DNA from: Ascidia mentula
Taxonomy: Eukaryota > Chordata > Ascidiacea > Phlebobranchia > Ascidiidae
Assembly: GCA_947561715.1 (NCBI GenBank)
Contig: OX387197.1
Location: forward strand, 16,724,266 to 16,788,265
Reading direction: 5' to 3'
Length of the DNA stretch: 64,000 nucleotides
The notes below the pieces were generated by a model. It saw only the letters and a program-made list of their open reading frames with translations, did no database searches and was not told the DNA's origin. Position numbers and translations under genes: made by a program. Below, piece by piece: positions 49,211 through 61,300 of this stretch; position 1 is the stretch's first letter; every line of letters starts with the position of its first letter.

Positions 49211-52099
49211 GGCTCGAAAAAAACAGAGTAAAGCCTATCCCACCCAGTCTTAACTTCGGCCCTATCTCGCCCATTGTTAAGTGGGTCGCAAAAAAAACAG
49301 AGTCCAGCCTATGTCTCCCATTGTTAAGTGGGCTTGGGCTCGAAAAAAACAGAGTCCAGCCTATCCCACCCAGTCTTAACTTCGGCCTTATCTCGCCCAT
49401 TTTTAAGTGGGTCGCAAAAAAAACAGAGTCCAGCCTATGTCTCCCATTGTTAAGTGGGCTTGGGCTCGAAAAAAACAGAGTCCAGCCTATAACACCCAGT
49501 CTTAACTTCGGCCCTATCTCGCCCATTGTTAAGTGGGTCGCGAAAAAAACAGAGTCCAGCCTATGTCTCCCATTGTTAAGTGGGCTTGGGGCTCGAAAAA
49601 AACAGAGTCCAGCCTATAACACCCAGTCTTAACTTCGGCCCTATCTCGCCCATTGTTAAGTGGGTCGCGAAAAAAACATAGTCCAGCCTATGTCTCCCAT
49701 TGTTAAGTGGGCTTGGGCTCGAAAAAAACAGAGTCCAGCCTATCCCACCCAGTCTTAACTTCGACCTTATCTCGCCCATTTTTAAGTGGGTCGCAAAAAA
49801 AACAGAGTCCAGCCTATGTCTCCCATTGTTAAGTGGGCTTGGGGCTCGAAAAAAACAGAGTCCAGCCTATCCCACCCAGTCTTAACTTCGGCCCTATCTC
49901 GCGGGTCGCGAAAAAAACAGATTCCAGCCCATGTCTCCCATTGTTAAGTGGGCTTGGGGCTCGAAAAAAACAGAGTCCAGCCTATCCCACCCAGTCTTAA
50001 CTTCGGCCCTATCTCGACCATTGTTAAGTGGGTCGCGAAAAAAACAGAGTCCAGCCTATGTCTCCCATTGTTAAGTGGGCTTGGGCTCGAAAAAAACAGA
50101 GTCCAGCCTATCCCACCCAGTCTTAACTTCGACCCTATCTCGCCCATTGTTAAGTGGGTCGCAAAAAAAACAGAGTCCAGCCTATGTCTCCCATTGTTAA
50201 GTGGGCTTTGGGCTCGAAAAAAACAGAGTCCAGCCTATCCCACCCAGTCTTAACTTCGGCCCTATCTCGCCCATTGTTAAGTTGGTCGCGAAAAAAACAG
50301 AGTCCAGCCTATGTCTCCCATTGTTAAGTGGGCTTGGGGCTCGAAAAAAACAGAGTAAAGCCTATCCCACCCAGTCTTAACTTCGGCCCTATCTCGCCCA
50401 TTGTTAAGTGGGTCGCAAAAAAAACCGAGTCCAGCCTATGTCTCCCATTGTTAAGTGGGCTTGGGCTCGAAAAAAACAGAGTCCAGCCTATCCCACCCAG
50501 TCTTAACTTCGGCCTTATCTCGCCCATTTTTAAGTGGGTCGCAAAAAAAACAGAGTCCAGCCTATGTCTCCCATTGTTAAGTGGGCTTGGGGCTCGAAAA
50601 AAACAGAGTCCAGCCTATAACACCCAGTCTTAACTTCGGCCCTATCTCGCCCATTGTTAAGTGGGTCGCGAAAAAAACAGAGTCCAGCCTATGTCTCCCA
50701 TTGTTAAGTGGGCTTGGGCTCGAAAAAAACAGAGTCCAGCCTATCCCACCCAGTCTTAACTTCGACCCTATCTCGCCCATTGTTAAGTGGGTCGCAAAAA
50801 AAACAGAGTCCAGCCTATGTCTCCCATTGTTAAGTGGGCTTGGGGCTCGAAAAAAACAGAGTCCAGCCTATCCCACCCAGTCTTAACTTCGGCCCTATCT
50901 CGCCCATTGTTAAGTTGGTCGCGAAAAAAACAGAGTCCAGCCTATGTCTCCCATTGTTAAGTGGGCTTGGGGCTCGAAAAAAACAGAGTAAAGCCTATCC
51001 CACCCAGTCTTAACTTCGGCCCTATCTCGCCCATTGTTAAGTGGGTCGCAAAAAAAACAGAGTCCAGCCTATGTCTCCCATTGTTAAGTGGGCTTGGGGC
51101 TCGAAAAAAACAGAGTCCAGCCTATAACACCCAGTCTTAACTTCGGCCCTATCTCGACCATTGTTAAGTGGGTCGCGAAAAAAACAGAGTCCAGCCTATG
51201 TCTCCCATTGTTAAGTGGGCTTGGGGCTCGAAAAAAACAGAGTCCAGCCTATAACACCCAGTCTTAACTTCGGCCCTATCTCGCCCATTGTTAAGTGGGT
51301 CGCGAAAAAAACATAGTCCAGCCTATGTCTCCCATTGTTAAGTGGGCTTGGGCTCGAAAAAAACAGAGTCCAGCCTATCCCACCCAGTCTTAACTTCGGC
51401 CTTATCTCGCCCATTTTTAAGTGGGTCGCGAAAAAAACAGATTCCAGCCCATGTCTCCCATTGTTAAGTGGGCTTGGGGCTCGAAAAAAACAGAGTCCAG
51501 CCCATCCCACCCAGTCTTAACTTCGGCCCTATCTCGCCCATTGCTAAGTGGGTCGCGAAAAAAACAGAGTCCAGCCTATGTCTCCCATTGTTAAGTGGGC
51601 TTGGGGCTCCAAAAAAACAGAGTAAAGCCTATCCCACCCAGTCTTAACTTCGGCCCTATTTCGCCCATTGTTAAGTGGGTCGCAAAAAAAACAGAGTCCA
51701 GCCTAGGTCTCCCATTGTTAAGTGGGCTTGGGGCTCGAAAAAACAGAGTCCAGCCTATCCCACCCAGTCTTAACTTCGGCCCTATCTCGACCATTGTTAA
51801 GTGGGTCGCGAAAAAAACAAGAGTCCAGCCTATGTCGCCCATTGTTAAGTGGGCTTGGGGCTCGAAAAAAACAGAGTAAAGCCTATCCCACCCAGTCTTA
51901 ACTTCGGCCCTATCTCGCCCATTGTTAAGTGGGTCGCAAAAAAAACAGAGTCCAGCCTATGTCTCCCATTGTTAAGTGGGCTTGGGGCTCGAAAAAAACA
52001 GAGTCCAGCCTATCCCACCCAGTCTTAACTTCGGCCCTATCTCGACCATTGTTAAGTGGGTCGCGAAAAAAACAGAGTCCAGCCTATGTCTCCCATTGT

Positions 52100-52660
52100 T
52101 AAGTGGGCTTGGGGCTCGAAAAAAACAGAGTCCAGCCTATCCCACCCAGTCTTAACTTCGGCCCTATCTCGACCATTGTTAAGTGGGTCGCGAAAAAAAC
52201 AGAGTCCAGCCTATGTCTCCCATTGTTAAGTGGGCTTGGGCTCGAAAAAAACAGAGTCCAGCCTATCCCACCCAGTCTTAACTTCGACCCTATCTCGCCC
52301 ATTGTTATGTGGGTCGCAAAAAAAACAGAGTCCAGCCTATGTCTCCCATTGTTAAGTGGGCTTGGGCTCGAAAAAAACAGAGTCCAGCCTATCCCACCCA
52401 GTCTTAACTTCGGCCTTATCTCGCCCATTGTTAAGTGGGTCGCAAAAAAAACAGAGTCCAGCCTATGTCTCCCATTGTTAAGTGGGCTTGGGCTCGAAAA
52501 AAACAGAGTCCAGCCTATCCCACCCAGTCTTAACTTCGGCCTTATCTCGCCCATTTTTAAGTGGGTCGCAAAAAAAACAGAGTCCAGCCTATGTCTCCCA
52601 TTGTTAAGTGGGCTTGGGGCTCGAAAAAAACAGAGTCCAGCCTATAACACCCAGTCTTAA
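52100..52660. repeat. Run of consecutive 126-bp monomers
   Basis: Three successive units end in the short cttgggct form, so the period stays at 126 bp and both strands remain open for 150-185 codons. The units are not identical (ggacc, gttatgtgg and ggcctt variants occur), so this is a run of similar length forms, not a fresh amplification. Confidence 0.75.
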
Positions 52661-53204
52661 CTTCGGCCCTATCTCGCCCATTGTTAAGTGGGTCGCAAAA
52701 AAAACAGAGTCCAGCCTATGTCTCCCATTGTTAAGTGGGCTTGGGGCTCGAAAAAAACAGAGTCCAGCCTATAACACCCAGTCTTAACTTCGGCCCTATC
52801 TCGACCATTGTTAAGTGGGTCGCGAAAAAAACAGAGTCCAGCCTATGTCTCCCATTGTTAAGTGGGCTTGGGGCTCGAAAAAAACAGAGTCCAGCCTATA
52901 ACACCCAGTCTTAACTTCGGCCCTATCTCGCCCATTGTTAAGTGGGTCGCGAAAAAAACATAGTCCAGCCTATGTCTCCCATTGTTAAGTGGGCTTGGGC
53001 TCGAAAAAAACAGAGTCCAGCCTATCCCACCCAGTCTTAACTTCGGCCTTATCTCGCCCATTTTTAAGTGGGTCGCGAAAAAAACAGATTCCAGCCCATG
53101 TCTCCCATTGTTAAGTGGGCTTGGGGCTCGAAAAAAACAGAGTCCAGCCCATCCCACCCAGTCTTAACTTCGGCCCTATCTCGCCCATTGCTAAGTGGGT
53201 CGCG

Positions 53205-54704
53205 AAAAAAACAGAGTCCAGCCTATGTCTCCCATTGTTAAGTGGGCTTGGGGCTCGAAAAAAACAGAGTCCAGCCTATAACACCCAGTCTTAACTTCGG
53301 CACTATCTCGCCCATTGTTAAGTGGATCGCAAAAAAAACAGAGTCCAGCCTATGTCTCCCATTGTTAAGTGGGCTTGGGGCTCGAAAAAAAGCAGAGTAA
53401 AGCCTATCCCACCCAGTCTTAACTTCGGCCCTATCTCGCCCATTGTTAAGTGGGTCGCAAAAAAAACAGAGTCCAGCCTATGTCTCCCATTGTTAAGTGG
53501 GCTTGGGGCTCGAAAAAAACAGAGTCCAGCCTATCCCACCCAGTCATAACTTCGGCCCTATCTCGCCCATTGTTAAGTGGGTCGGGAAGAAAACAGAGTC
53601 CAGCCTATGTCTCCCATTGTTAAGTGGGCTTGGGGCTCGAAAAAAACAGAGTCCAGCCTATCCCACCCAGTCTTAACTTCGGCCCTATCTCGCGGGTCGC
53701 AAAAAAAACAGATTCCAGCCCATGTCTCCCATTGTTAAGTGGGCTTGGACTCGAAAAAAACAGAGTCCAGCCTATCCCACCCAGTCTTAACTTCGGCCCT
53801 ATCTCGCCCATTGTTAAGTGGGTCGCGAAAAAAACAGAGTCCAGCCTATGTCTCCCATTGTTAAGTGGGCTTGGGGCTCGAAAAAAACAGAGTAAAGCCT
53901 ATCCCACCCAGTCTTAACTTCGGCCCTATCTCGCCCATTGTTAAGTGGGTCGCAAAAAAAACAGAGTCCAGCCTATGTCTCCCATTGTTAAGTGGGCTTG
54001 GGGCTCGAAAAAAACAGAGTCCAGCCTATAACACCCAGTCTTAACTTCGGCACTATCTCGCCCATTGTTAAGTGGATCGCAAAAAAAACAGAGTCCAGCC
54101 TATGTCTCCCATTGTTAAGTGGGCTTGGGGCTCGAAAAAAAGCAGAGTAAAGCCTATCCCACCCAGTCTTAACTTCGGCCCTATCTCGCCCATTGTTAAG
54201 TGGGTCGCAAAAAAAACAGAGTCCAGCCTATGTCTCCCATTGTTAAGTGGGCTTGGGGCTCGAAAAAAACAGAGTCCAGCCTATCCCACCCAGTCATAAC
54301 TTCGGCCCTATCTCGCCCATTGTTAAGTGGGTCGGGAAGAAAACAGAGTCCAGCCTATGTCTCCCATTGTTAAGTGGGCTTGGGGCTCGAAAAAAACAGA
54401 GTCCAGCCTATCCCACCCAGTCTTAACTTCGGCCCTATCTCGCGGGTCGCAAAAAAAACAGATTCCAGCCCATGTCTCCCATTGTTAAGTGGGCTTGGAC
54501 TCGAAAAAAACAGAGTCCAGCCTATCCCACCCAGTCTTAACTTCGGCCCTATCTCGCCCATTGTTAAGTGGGTCGCGAAAAAAACAGAGTCCAGCCTATG
54601 TCTCCCATTGTTAAGTGGGCTTGGGGCTCGAAAAAAACAGAGTAAAGCCTATCCCACCCAGTCTTAACTTCGGCCCTATCTCGCCCATTGTTAAGTGGGT
54701 CGCA
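53205..54704. repeat. 750-bp tandem segmental duplication
   Basis: Copy 1 is 53205-53954 and copy 2 is 53955-54704. Shared rare changes at +750 are ggcactatctcg (near 53300 and 54050), gaaaaaaagcagagtaaag (near 53384 and 54134), aagtggatcgc (near 53321 and 54071) and cttggactcg (near 53744 and 54494). I found no difference between copies by eye. Confidence 0.87.
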
Positions 54705-57700
54705 AAAAAAACAGAGTCCAGCCTATGTCTCCCATTGTTAAGTGGGCTTGGGGCTCGAAAAAAACAGAGTCCAGCCTATCCCACCCAGTCTTAACTTCGG
54801 CCCTATCTCGACCATTGTTAAGTGGGTCGCGAAAAAAACAGAGTCCAGCCTATGTCTCCCATTGTTAAGTGGGCTTGGGGCTCGAAAAAACAGAGTCCAG
54901 CCTATCCCACCCAGTCTTAACTTCGGCCCTATCTCGCCCATTGTTAAGTGGGTCGCGAAAAAAACAGAGTCCAGCCTATGTCTCCCATTGTTAAGTGGGC
55001 TTGGGGCTCGAAAAAAACAGAGTAAAGCCTATCCCACCCAGTCTTAACTTCGGCCCTATCTCGCCCATTGTTAAGTGGGTCGCAAAAAAAACAGAGTCCA
55101 GCCTATGTCTCCCATTGTTAAGTGGGCTTGGGGCTCGAAAAAACAGAGTCCAGCCTATCCCACCCAGTCTTAACTTCGGCCCTATCTCGCCCATTGTTAA
55201 GTGGGTCGCGAAAAAAACAGAGTCCAGCCTATGTCTCCCATTGTTAAGTGGGCTTGAGCTCGAAAAAAACAGAGTAAAGCCTATCCCACCCAGTCTTAAC
55301 TTCGGCCCTATCTCGCCCATTGTTAAGTTGGTCGCGAAAAAAACAGAGTCCAGCCTATGTCTCCCATTGTTAAGTGGGCTTGGGGCTCGAAAAAAACAGA
55401 GTCCAGCCTATCCCACCCAGTCTTAACTTCGGCCTTATCTCGCCCATTTTTAAGTGGGTCGCAAAAAAAACAGAGTCCAGCCTATGTCTCCCATTGTTAA
55501 GTGGGCTTGGGGCTCGAAAAAAACAGAGTTCAGCCTATCCCACCCAGTCTTAACTTCGGCCCTATCTCGCGGGTCGCAAAAAAAACAGATTCCAGCCCAT
55601 GTCTCCCATTGTTAAGTGGGCTTGGACTCGAAAAAAACAGAGTCCAGCCTATTCCACCCAGTCTTAACTTCGGCCCTATCTCGCCCATTGTTAAGTGGGT
55701 CGCGAAAAAAACAGAGTCCAGCCTATGTCTCCCATTGTTAGGTGGGCTTGGGGCTCGAAAAAAACAGAGTAAAGCCTATCCCACCCAGTCTTAACTTCGG
55801 CCCTATCTCGCCCATTGTTAAGTGGGTCGCGAAAAAAACAGAGTCCAGCCTATGTCTCCCATTGTTAAGTGGGCTTGGGGCTCGAAAAAAACAGAGTCCA
55901 GCCTATCCCACCCAGTCATAACTTCGGCCCTATCTCGCCCATTTTTAAGTGGGTCGCGAAAAAAACAGAGTCCAGCCTATGTCTCCCATTGTTAAGTGGG
56001 CTTGAGCTCGTAAAAAACAGGGTCCAGCCTATCCCACCCAGTCTTAACTTCGGCCCTATCTCGCCTATTGTTAAGTTGGTCGCGAAAAAAACAGAGTCCA
56101 GCCTATGTCTCCCATTGTTAAGTGGGCTTGGGGCTCGAAAAAAACAGAGTAAAGCCTATCCCACCCAGTCTTAACTTCGGCCTTATCTCGCCCATTTTTA
56201 AGGGGGTCGCAAAAAAAACAGAGTCCAGCCTATGTCTCCCATTGTTAAGTGGGCTTGGGGCTCGAAAAAAACAGTCCAGCCTATCCCACCCAGTCTTAAC
56301 TTCGGCCTTATCTCGCCCATTTTTAAGTGGGTCGCAAAAAAAACAGAGTCCAGCCTATGTCTCCCATTGTTAAGTGGGCTTGGGGCTCGAAAAAAACAGA
56401 GTCCAGCCTATAACACCCAGTCTTAACTTCGGCCCTATCTCGCCCATTGTTAAGTGGATCGCAAAAAAAACAGAGTCCAGCCTATGTCTCCCATTGTTAA
56501 GTGGGCTTGGGGCTCGAAAAAAACAGAGTCCAGCCTATCCCACCCAGTCATAACTTCGGCCCTATCTCGCCCTTTGTTAAGTGGGTCGGGAAGAAAACAG
56601 AGTCCAGCCTATGTCTCCCATTGTTAAGTGGGCTTGGGGCTCGAAAAAAACAGAGTCCAGCCTATCCCACCCAGTCTTAACTTCGGCCCTATCTCGCGGG
56701 TCGCAAAAAAAACAGATTCCAGCCCATGTCTCCCATTGTTAAGTGGGCTTGGACTCGAAAAAAACAGAGTCCAGCCTATCCCACCCAGTCTTAACTTCGG
56801 CCCTATCTCGCCCATTGTTAAGTGGGTCGCGAAAAAAACAGAGTCCAGCCTATGTCTCCCATTGTTAAGTGGGCTTGGGGCTCGAAAAAAACAGAGTAAA
56901 GCCTATCCCACCCAGTCTTAACTTCGGCCCTATCTCGCCCATTGTTAAGTGGGTCGCAAAAAAAACAGAGTCCAGCCTATGTCTCCCATTGTTAAGTGGG
57001 CTTGGGGCTCGAAAAAAACAGAGTCCAGCCTATAACACCCAGTCTTAACTTCGGCCCTATCTCGACCATTGTTAAGTGGGTCGCGAAAAAAACAGAGTCC
57101 AGCCTATGTCTCCCATTGTTAAGTGGGCTTGGGGCTCGAAAAAACAGAGTCCAGCCTATCCCACCCAGTCTTAACTTCGGCCCTATCTCGCCCATTGTTA
57201 AGTGGGTCGCGAAAAAAACAGAGTCCAGCCTATGTCTCCCATTGTTAAGTGGGCTTGGGGCTCGAAAAAAACAGAGTAAAGCCTATCCCACCCAGTCTTA
57301 ACTTCGGCCCTATCTCGCCCATTGTTAAGTGGGTCGCAAAAAAAACAGAGTCCAGCCTATGTCTCCCATTGTTAAGTGGGCTTGGGGCTCGAAAAAACAG
57401 AGTCCAGCCTATCCCACCCAGTCTTAACTTCGGCCCTATCTCGCCCATTGTTAAGTGGGTCGCGAAAAAAACAGAGTCCAGCCTATGTCTCCCATTGTTA
57501 AGTGGGCTTGAGCTCGAAAAAAACAGGGTCCAGCCTATCCCACCCAGTCTTAACTTCGGCCCTATCTCGCCCATTGTTAAGTTGGTCGCGAAAAAAACAG
57601 AGTCCAGCCTATGTCTCCCATTGTTAAGTGGGCTTGGGGCTCGAAAAAAACAGAGTAAAGCCTATCCCACCCAGTCTTAACTTCGGCCTTATCTCGCCCA

Positions 57701-57944
57701 TTTTTAAGTGGGTCGCAAAAAAAACAGAGTCCAGCCTATGTCTCCCATTGTTAAGTGGGCTTGGGGCTCGAAAAAAACAGAGTTCAGCCTATCCCACCCA
57801 GTCTTAACTTCGGCCCTATCTCGCGGGTCGCAAAAAAAACAGATTCCAGCCCATGTCTCCCATTGTTAAGTGGGCTTGGACTCGAAAAAAACAGAGTCCA
57901 GCCTATTCCACCCAGTCTTAACTTCGGCCCTATCTCGCCCATTG
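54325..57944. repeat. 2254-bp offset segmental duplication
   Basis: About 54325-55690 matches 56579-57944 at +2254, with the same unit order including gtcgggaagaaaac, cttggactcg and cttgagctcg variants. Copies differ at several sites: cgcccattg versus cgccctttg at the left end, tatccc versus tataac near 54773 and 57027, and gagtaaag versus gggtccag near 55275 and 57529. This event is older than the 750-bp one. Confidence 0.7.
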
Positions 57945-59019
57945 TTAAGTGGATCGCAAAAAAAACAGAGTCCAGCCTATGTCTCCCATTGTTAAGTGGG
58001 CTTGGGGCTCGAAAAAAACAGAGTCCAGCCTATCCCACCCAGTCATAACTTCGGCCCTATCTCGCCCTTTGTTAAGTGGGTCGGGAAGAAAACAGAGTCC
58101 AGCCTATGTCTCCCATTGTTAAGTGGGCTTGGGGCTCGAAAAAAACAGAGTCCAGCCTACCCCACCCAGTCTTAACTTCGGCCCTATCTCGCGGGTCGCA
58201 AAAAAAACAGATTCCAGCCCATGTCTCCCATTGTTAAGTGGGCTTGGACTCGAAAAAAACAGAGTCCAGCCTATTCCACCCAGTCTTAACTTCGGCCCTA
58301 TCTCGCCCATTGTTAAGTGGGTCGCGAAAAAAACAGAGTCCAGCCTATGTCTCCCATTGTTAAGTGGGCTTGGGGCTCGAAAAAAACAGAGTAAAGCCTA
58401 TCCCACCCAGTCTTAACTTCGGCCCTATCTCGACCATTGTTAAGTGGGTCGCGAAAAAAACAGAGTCCAGCCTATGTCTCCCATTGTTAAGTGGGCTTGA
58501 GCTCGAAAAAAACAGGGTCCAGCCTATCCCACCCAGTCTTAACTTCGGCCCTATCTCGCCCATTGTTAAGTTGGTCGCGAAAAAAACAGAGTCCAGCCTA
58601 TGTCTCCCATTGTTAAGTGGGCTTGGGGCTCGAAAAAAACAGAGTAAAGCCTATCCCACCCAGTCTTAACTTCGGCCTTATCTCGCCCATTTTTAAGTGG
58701 GTCGCAAAAAAAACAGAGTCCAGCCTATGTCTCCCATTGTTAAGTGGGCTTGGGGCTCGAAAAAAACAGAGTCCAGCCTATAACACCCAGTCTTAACTTC
58801 GGCCCTATCTCGCCCATTGTTAAGTGGATCGCAAAAAAAACAGAGTCCAGCCTATGTCTCCCATTGTTAAGTGGGCTTGGGGCTCGAAAAAAACAGAGTC
58901 CAGCCTATAACACCCAGTCTTAACTTCGGCCCTATCTCGACCATTGTTAAGTGGGTCGCGAAAAAAACAGAGTCCAGCCTATGTCTCCCATTGTTAAGTG
59001 GGCTTGAGCTCGAAAAAAA

Positions 59020-59680
59020 CAGGGTCCAGCCTATCCCACCCAGTCTTAACTTCGGCCCTATCTCGCGGGTCGCAAAAAAAACAGATTCCAGCCCATGTCT
59101 CCCATTGTTAAGTGGGCTTGGACTCGAAAAAAACAGAGTCCAGCCTATTCCACCCAGTCTTAACTTCGGCCCTATCTCGCCCATTGTTAAGTGGGTCGCG
59201 AAAAAAACAGAGTCCAGCCTATCCCACCCAGTCTTAACTTCGGCCCTATCTCGCGGGTCGCAAAAAAAACAGATTCCAGCCCATGTCTCCCATTGTTAAG
59301 TGGGCTTGGACTCGAAAAAAACAGAGTCCAGCCTATTCCACCCAGTCTTAACTTCGGCCCTATCTCGCCCATTGTTAAGTGGGTCGCGAAAAAAACAGAG
59401 TCCAGCCTATCCCACCCAGTCTTAACTTCGGCCCTATCTCGCGGGTCGCAAAAAAAACAGATTCCAGCCCATGTCTCCCATTGTTAAGTGGGCTTGGACT
59501 CGAAAAAAACAGAGTCCAGCCTATTCCACCCAGTCTTAACTTCGGCCCTATCTCGCCCATTGTTAAGTGGGTCGCGAAAAAAACAGAGTCCAGCCTATCC
59601 CACCCAGTCTTAACTTCGGCCCTATCTCGCGGGTCGCAAAAAAAACAGATTCCAGCCCATGTCTCCCATTGTTAAGTGGG
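59020..59680. repeat. 188-bp tandem higher-order repeat (~3.5 copies)
   Basis: The junction tctcgcgggt recurs at 59061, 59249, 59437 and 59625, exactly 188 bp apart. cttggactcg recurs at about 59114, 59302 and 59490; the fourth copy has cttggggctcg instead. Each period is a shortened half A, a half B and a full half A, so one half B is missing and two A halves meet. 188 bp is not a whole number of monomers, unlike most other periods here. Confidence 0.88.
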
Positions 59681-60600
59681 CTTGGGGCTCGAAAAAAACA
59701 GAATCCAGCCTATCCCACCCAGTCTTAACTTCGGCCCTATCTCGCCCATTGTTAAGTGGGTCGCGAAAAAAACAGAGTCCAGCCTATGTCTCCCATTGTT
59801 AAGTGGGCTTGTGGCTCGAAAAAAACAGAGTCCAGCCTATAACACCCAGTCTTAACTTCGGCCCTATCTCGCCCATTGTTAAGTGTGTCGGGAAAAACAC
59901 AGAGTCCAGCCTATCCCACCCAGTCTTAACTTCGGCCCTATCTCGCCCATTGTTAAGTGGGTCGCGAAAAAAACAGAGTCCAGCCTATGTTTCCCATTGT
60001 TAAGTGGGCTTGGGTCTCGAAAAAAACAGAGTCCAGCCTATAACACCCAGTCTTAACTTCGGCCCTATCTCGCCCATTGTTAAGTGTGTCGGGAAAAAAA
60101 CAGAGTCCAGCCTATCCCACCCAGTCTTAACTTCGGCCCTATCTCGCCCATTGTTAAGTGGGTCGCGAAAAAAACAAGAGTCCAACCTATGCCTCCCATT
60201 GTTAAGTGGGTTTGGGGCTCGAAAAAAACAGAGTCCAGCCTATCCCACCCAGTCTTAACTTCGGCCCTATCTAGCCCATTGTTAAGTGGGTCGCGAAAAA
60301 AACAGAGTCCAGCCTATGTCTCCCATTGTTAAGTGGGCTTGGGGCTCGAAAAAAACAGAGTCCAGCCTATCCCACCCAGTCTTAACTTCGGCCCTATCTC
60401 GCCCATTGTTAAGTGGGTCGCGAAAAAAACAGAGTCCAGCCTATGTCTCCCATTGTTAAGTGGGCTTGGGCTCGAAAAAAACAGAGTCCAGCCTATCCCA
60501 CCCAGTCTTAACTTCGGCCCTATCTCGCCCATTGTTAAGTGGGTCGCGAAAAAAACAAGAGTCCAACCTATGTCTCCCATTGTTAAGTGGGTTTGGGGCT

Positions 60601-60726
60601 CGAAAAAAACAGAGTCCAGCCTATCCCACCCAGTCTTAACTTCGGCCCTATCTCGCCCATTGTTAAGTGGGTCGCGAAAAAAACAGAGTCCAGCCTATGT
60701 CTCCCATTGTTAAGTGGGCTTGGGCT
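60601..60726. repeat. Reference 126-bp monomer, showing half A + half B structure
   Basis: This copy is a good reference for the family. Half A is 60601-60674 (74 bp): core 1 (cgaaaaaaacagagtccagc), then the A-only segment cccacccagtcttaacttcg and ggccctatctcg, then core 2 (cccattgttaagtggg) and gtcg or tcg. Half B is 60675-60726 (52 bp): core 1 again, only gtct in place of the A segment, core 2 again, then cttgggct. The two halves are clearly related, so the monomer arose from a smaller duplicated ancestor. The next two monomers (60727-60852 and 60853-60978) are identical to it. Confidence 0.93.
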
Positions 60727-60978
60727 CGAAAAAAACAGAGTCCAGCCTATCCCACCCAGTCTTAACTTCGGCCCTATCTCGCCCATTGTTAAGTGGGTCG
60801 CGAAAAAAACAGAGTCCAGCCTATGTCTCCCATTGTTAAGTGGGCTTGGGCTCGAAAAAAACAGAGTCCAGCCTATCCCACCCAGTCTTAACTTCGGCCC
60901 TATCTCGCCCATTGTTAAGTGGGTCGCGAAAAAAACAGAGTCCAGCCTATGTCTCCCATTGTTAAGTGGGCTTGGGCT
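60601..60978. repeat. Three identical consecutive 126-bp monomers
   Basis: 60601-60726, 60727-60852 and 60853-60978 are identical base for base by eye. The next unit (60979-61105) differs only slightly: gcaaaaaaaac, cagtctatg and an added g. This is the most homogeneous spot in the array. It lies inside the region absent from the 61861-63056 copy, which suggests recent local expansion. Confidence 0.85.
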
Positions 60979-61199
60979 CGAAAAAAACAGAGTCCAGCCT
61001 ATCCCACCCAGTCTTAACTTCGGCCCTATCTCGCCCATTGTTAAGTGGGTCGCAAAAAAAACAGAGTCCAGTCTATGTCTCCCATTGTTAAGTGGGCTTG
61101 GGGCTCGAAAAAAACAGAGTCCAGCCTATCCCACCCAGTCTTAACTTCGGCCCTATCACGCCCATTGTTAAGTGGGTCGCGAAAAAAACAGAGTCCAGC

Positions 61200-61300
61200 C
61201 TATGTCTCCCATTGTTAAGTGGGCTTGGGGCTCGAAAAAAACAGAGTCCAGCCTATGTCTCCCATTGTTAAGTGGGCTTGGGCTCGAAGAAAACAAGAGT
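61200..61300. repeat. B-B half-monomer junction
   Basis: A half B ending in cttggggctcg is followed directly by another half B (core 1, gtct, core 2, cttgggctcg) with no half A between them. Similar B-B joints lie near 4674-4750, 27950-28030 and 62875-62960. The last is the duplicate of this one. Confidence 0.85.
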
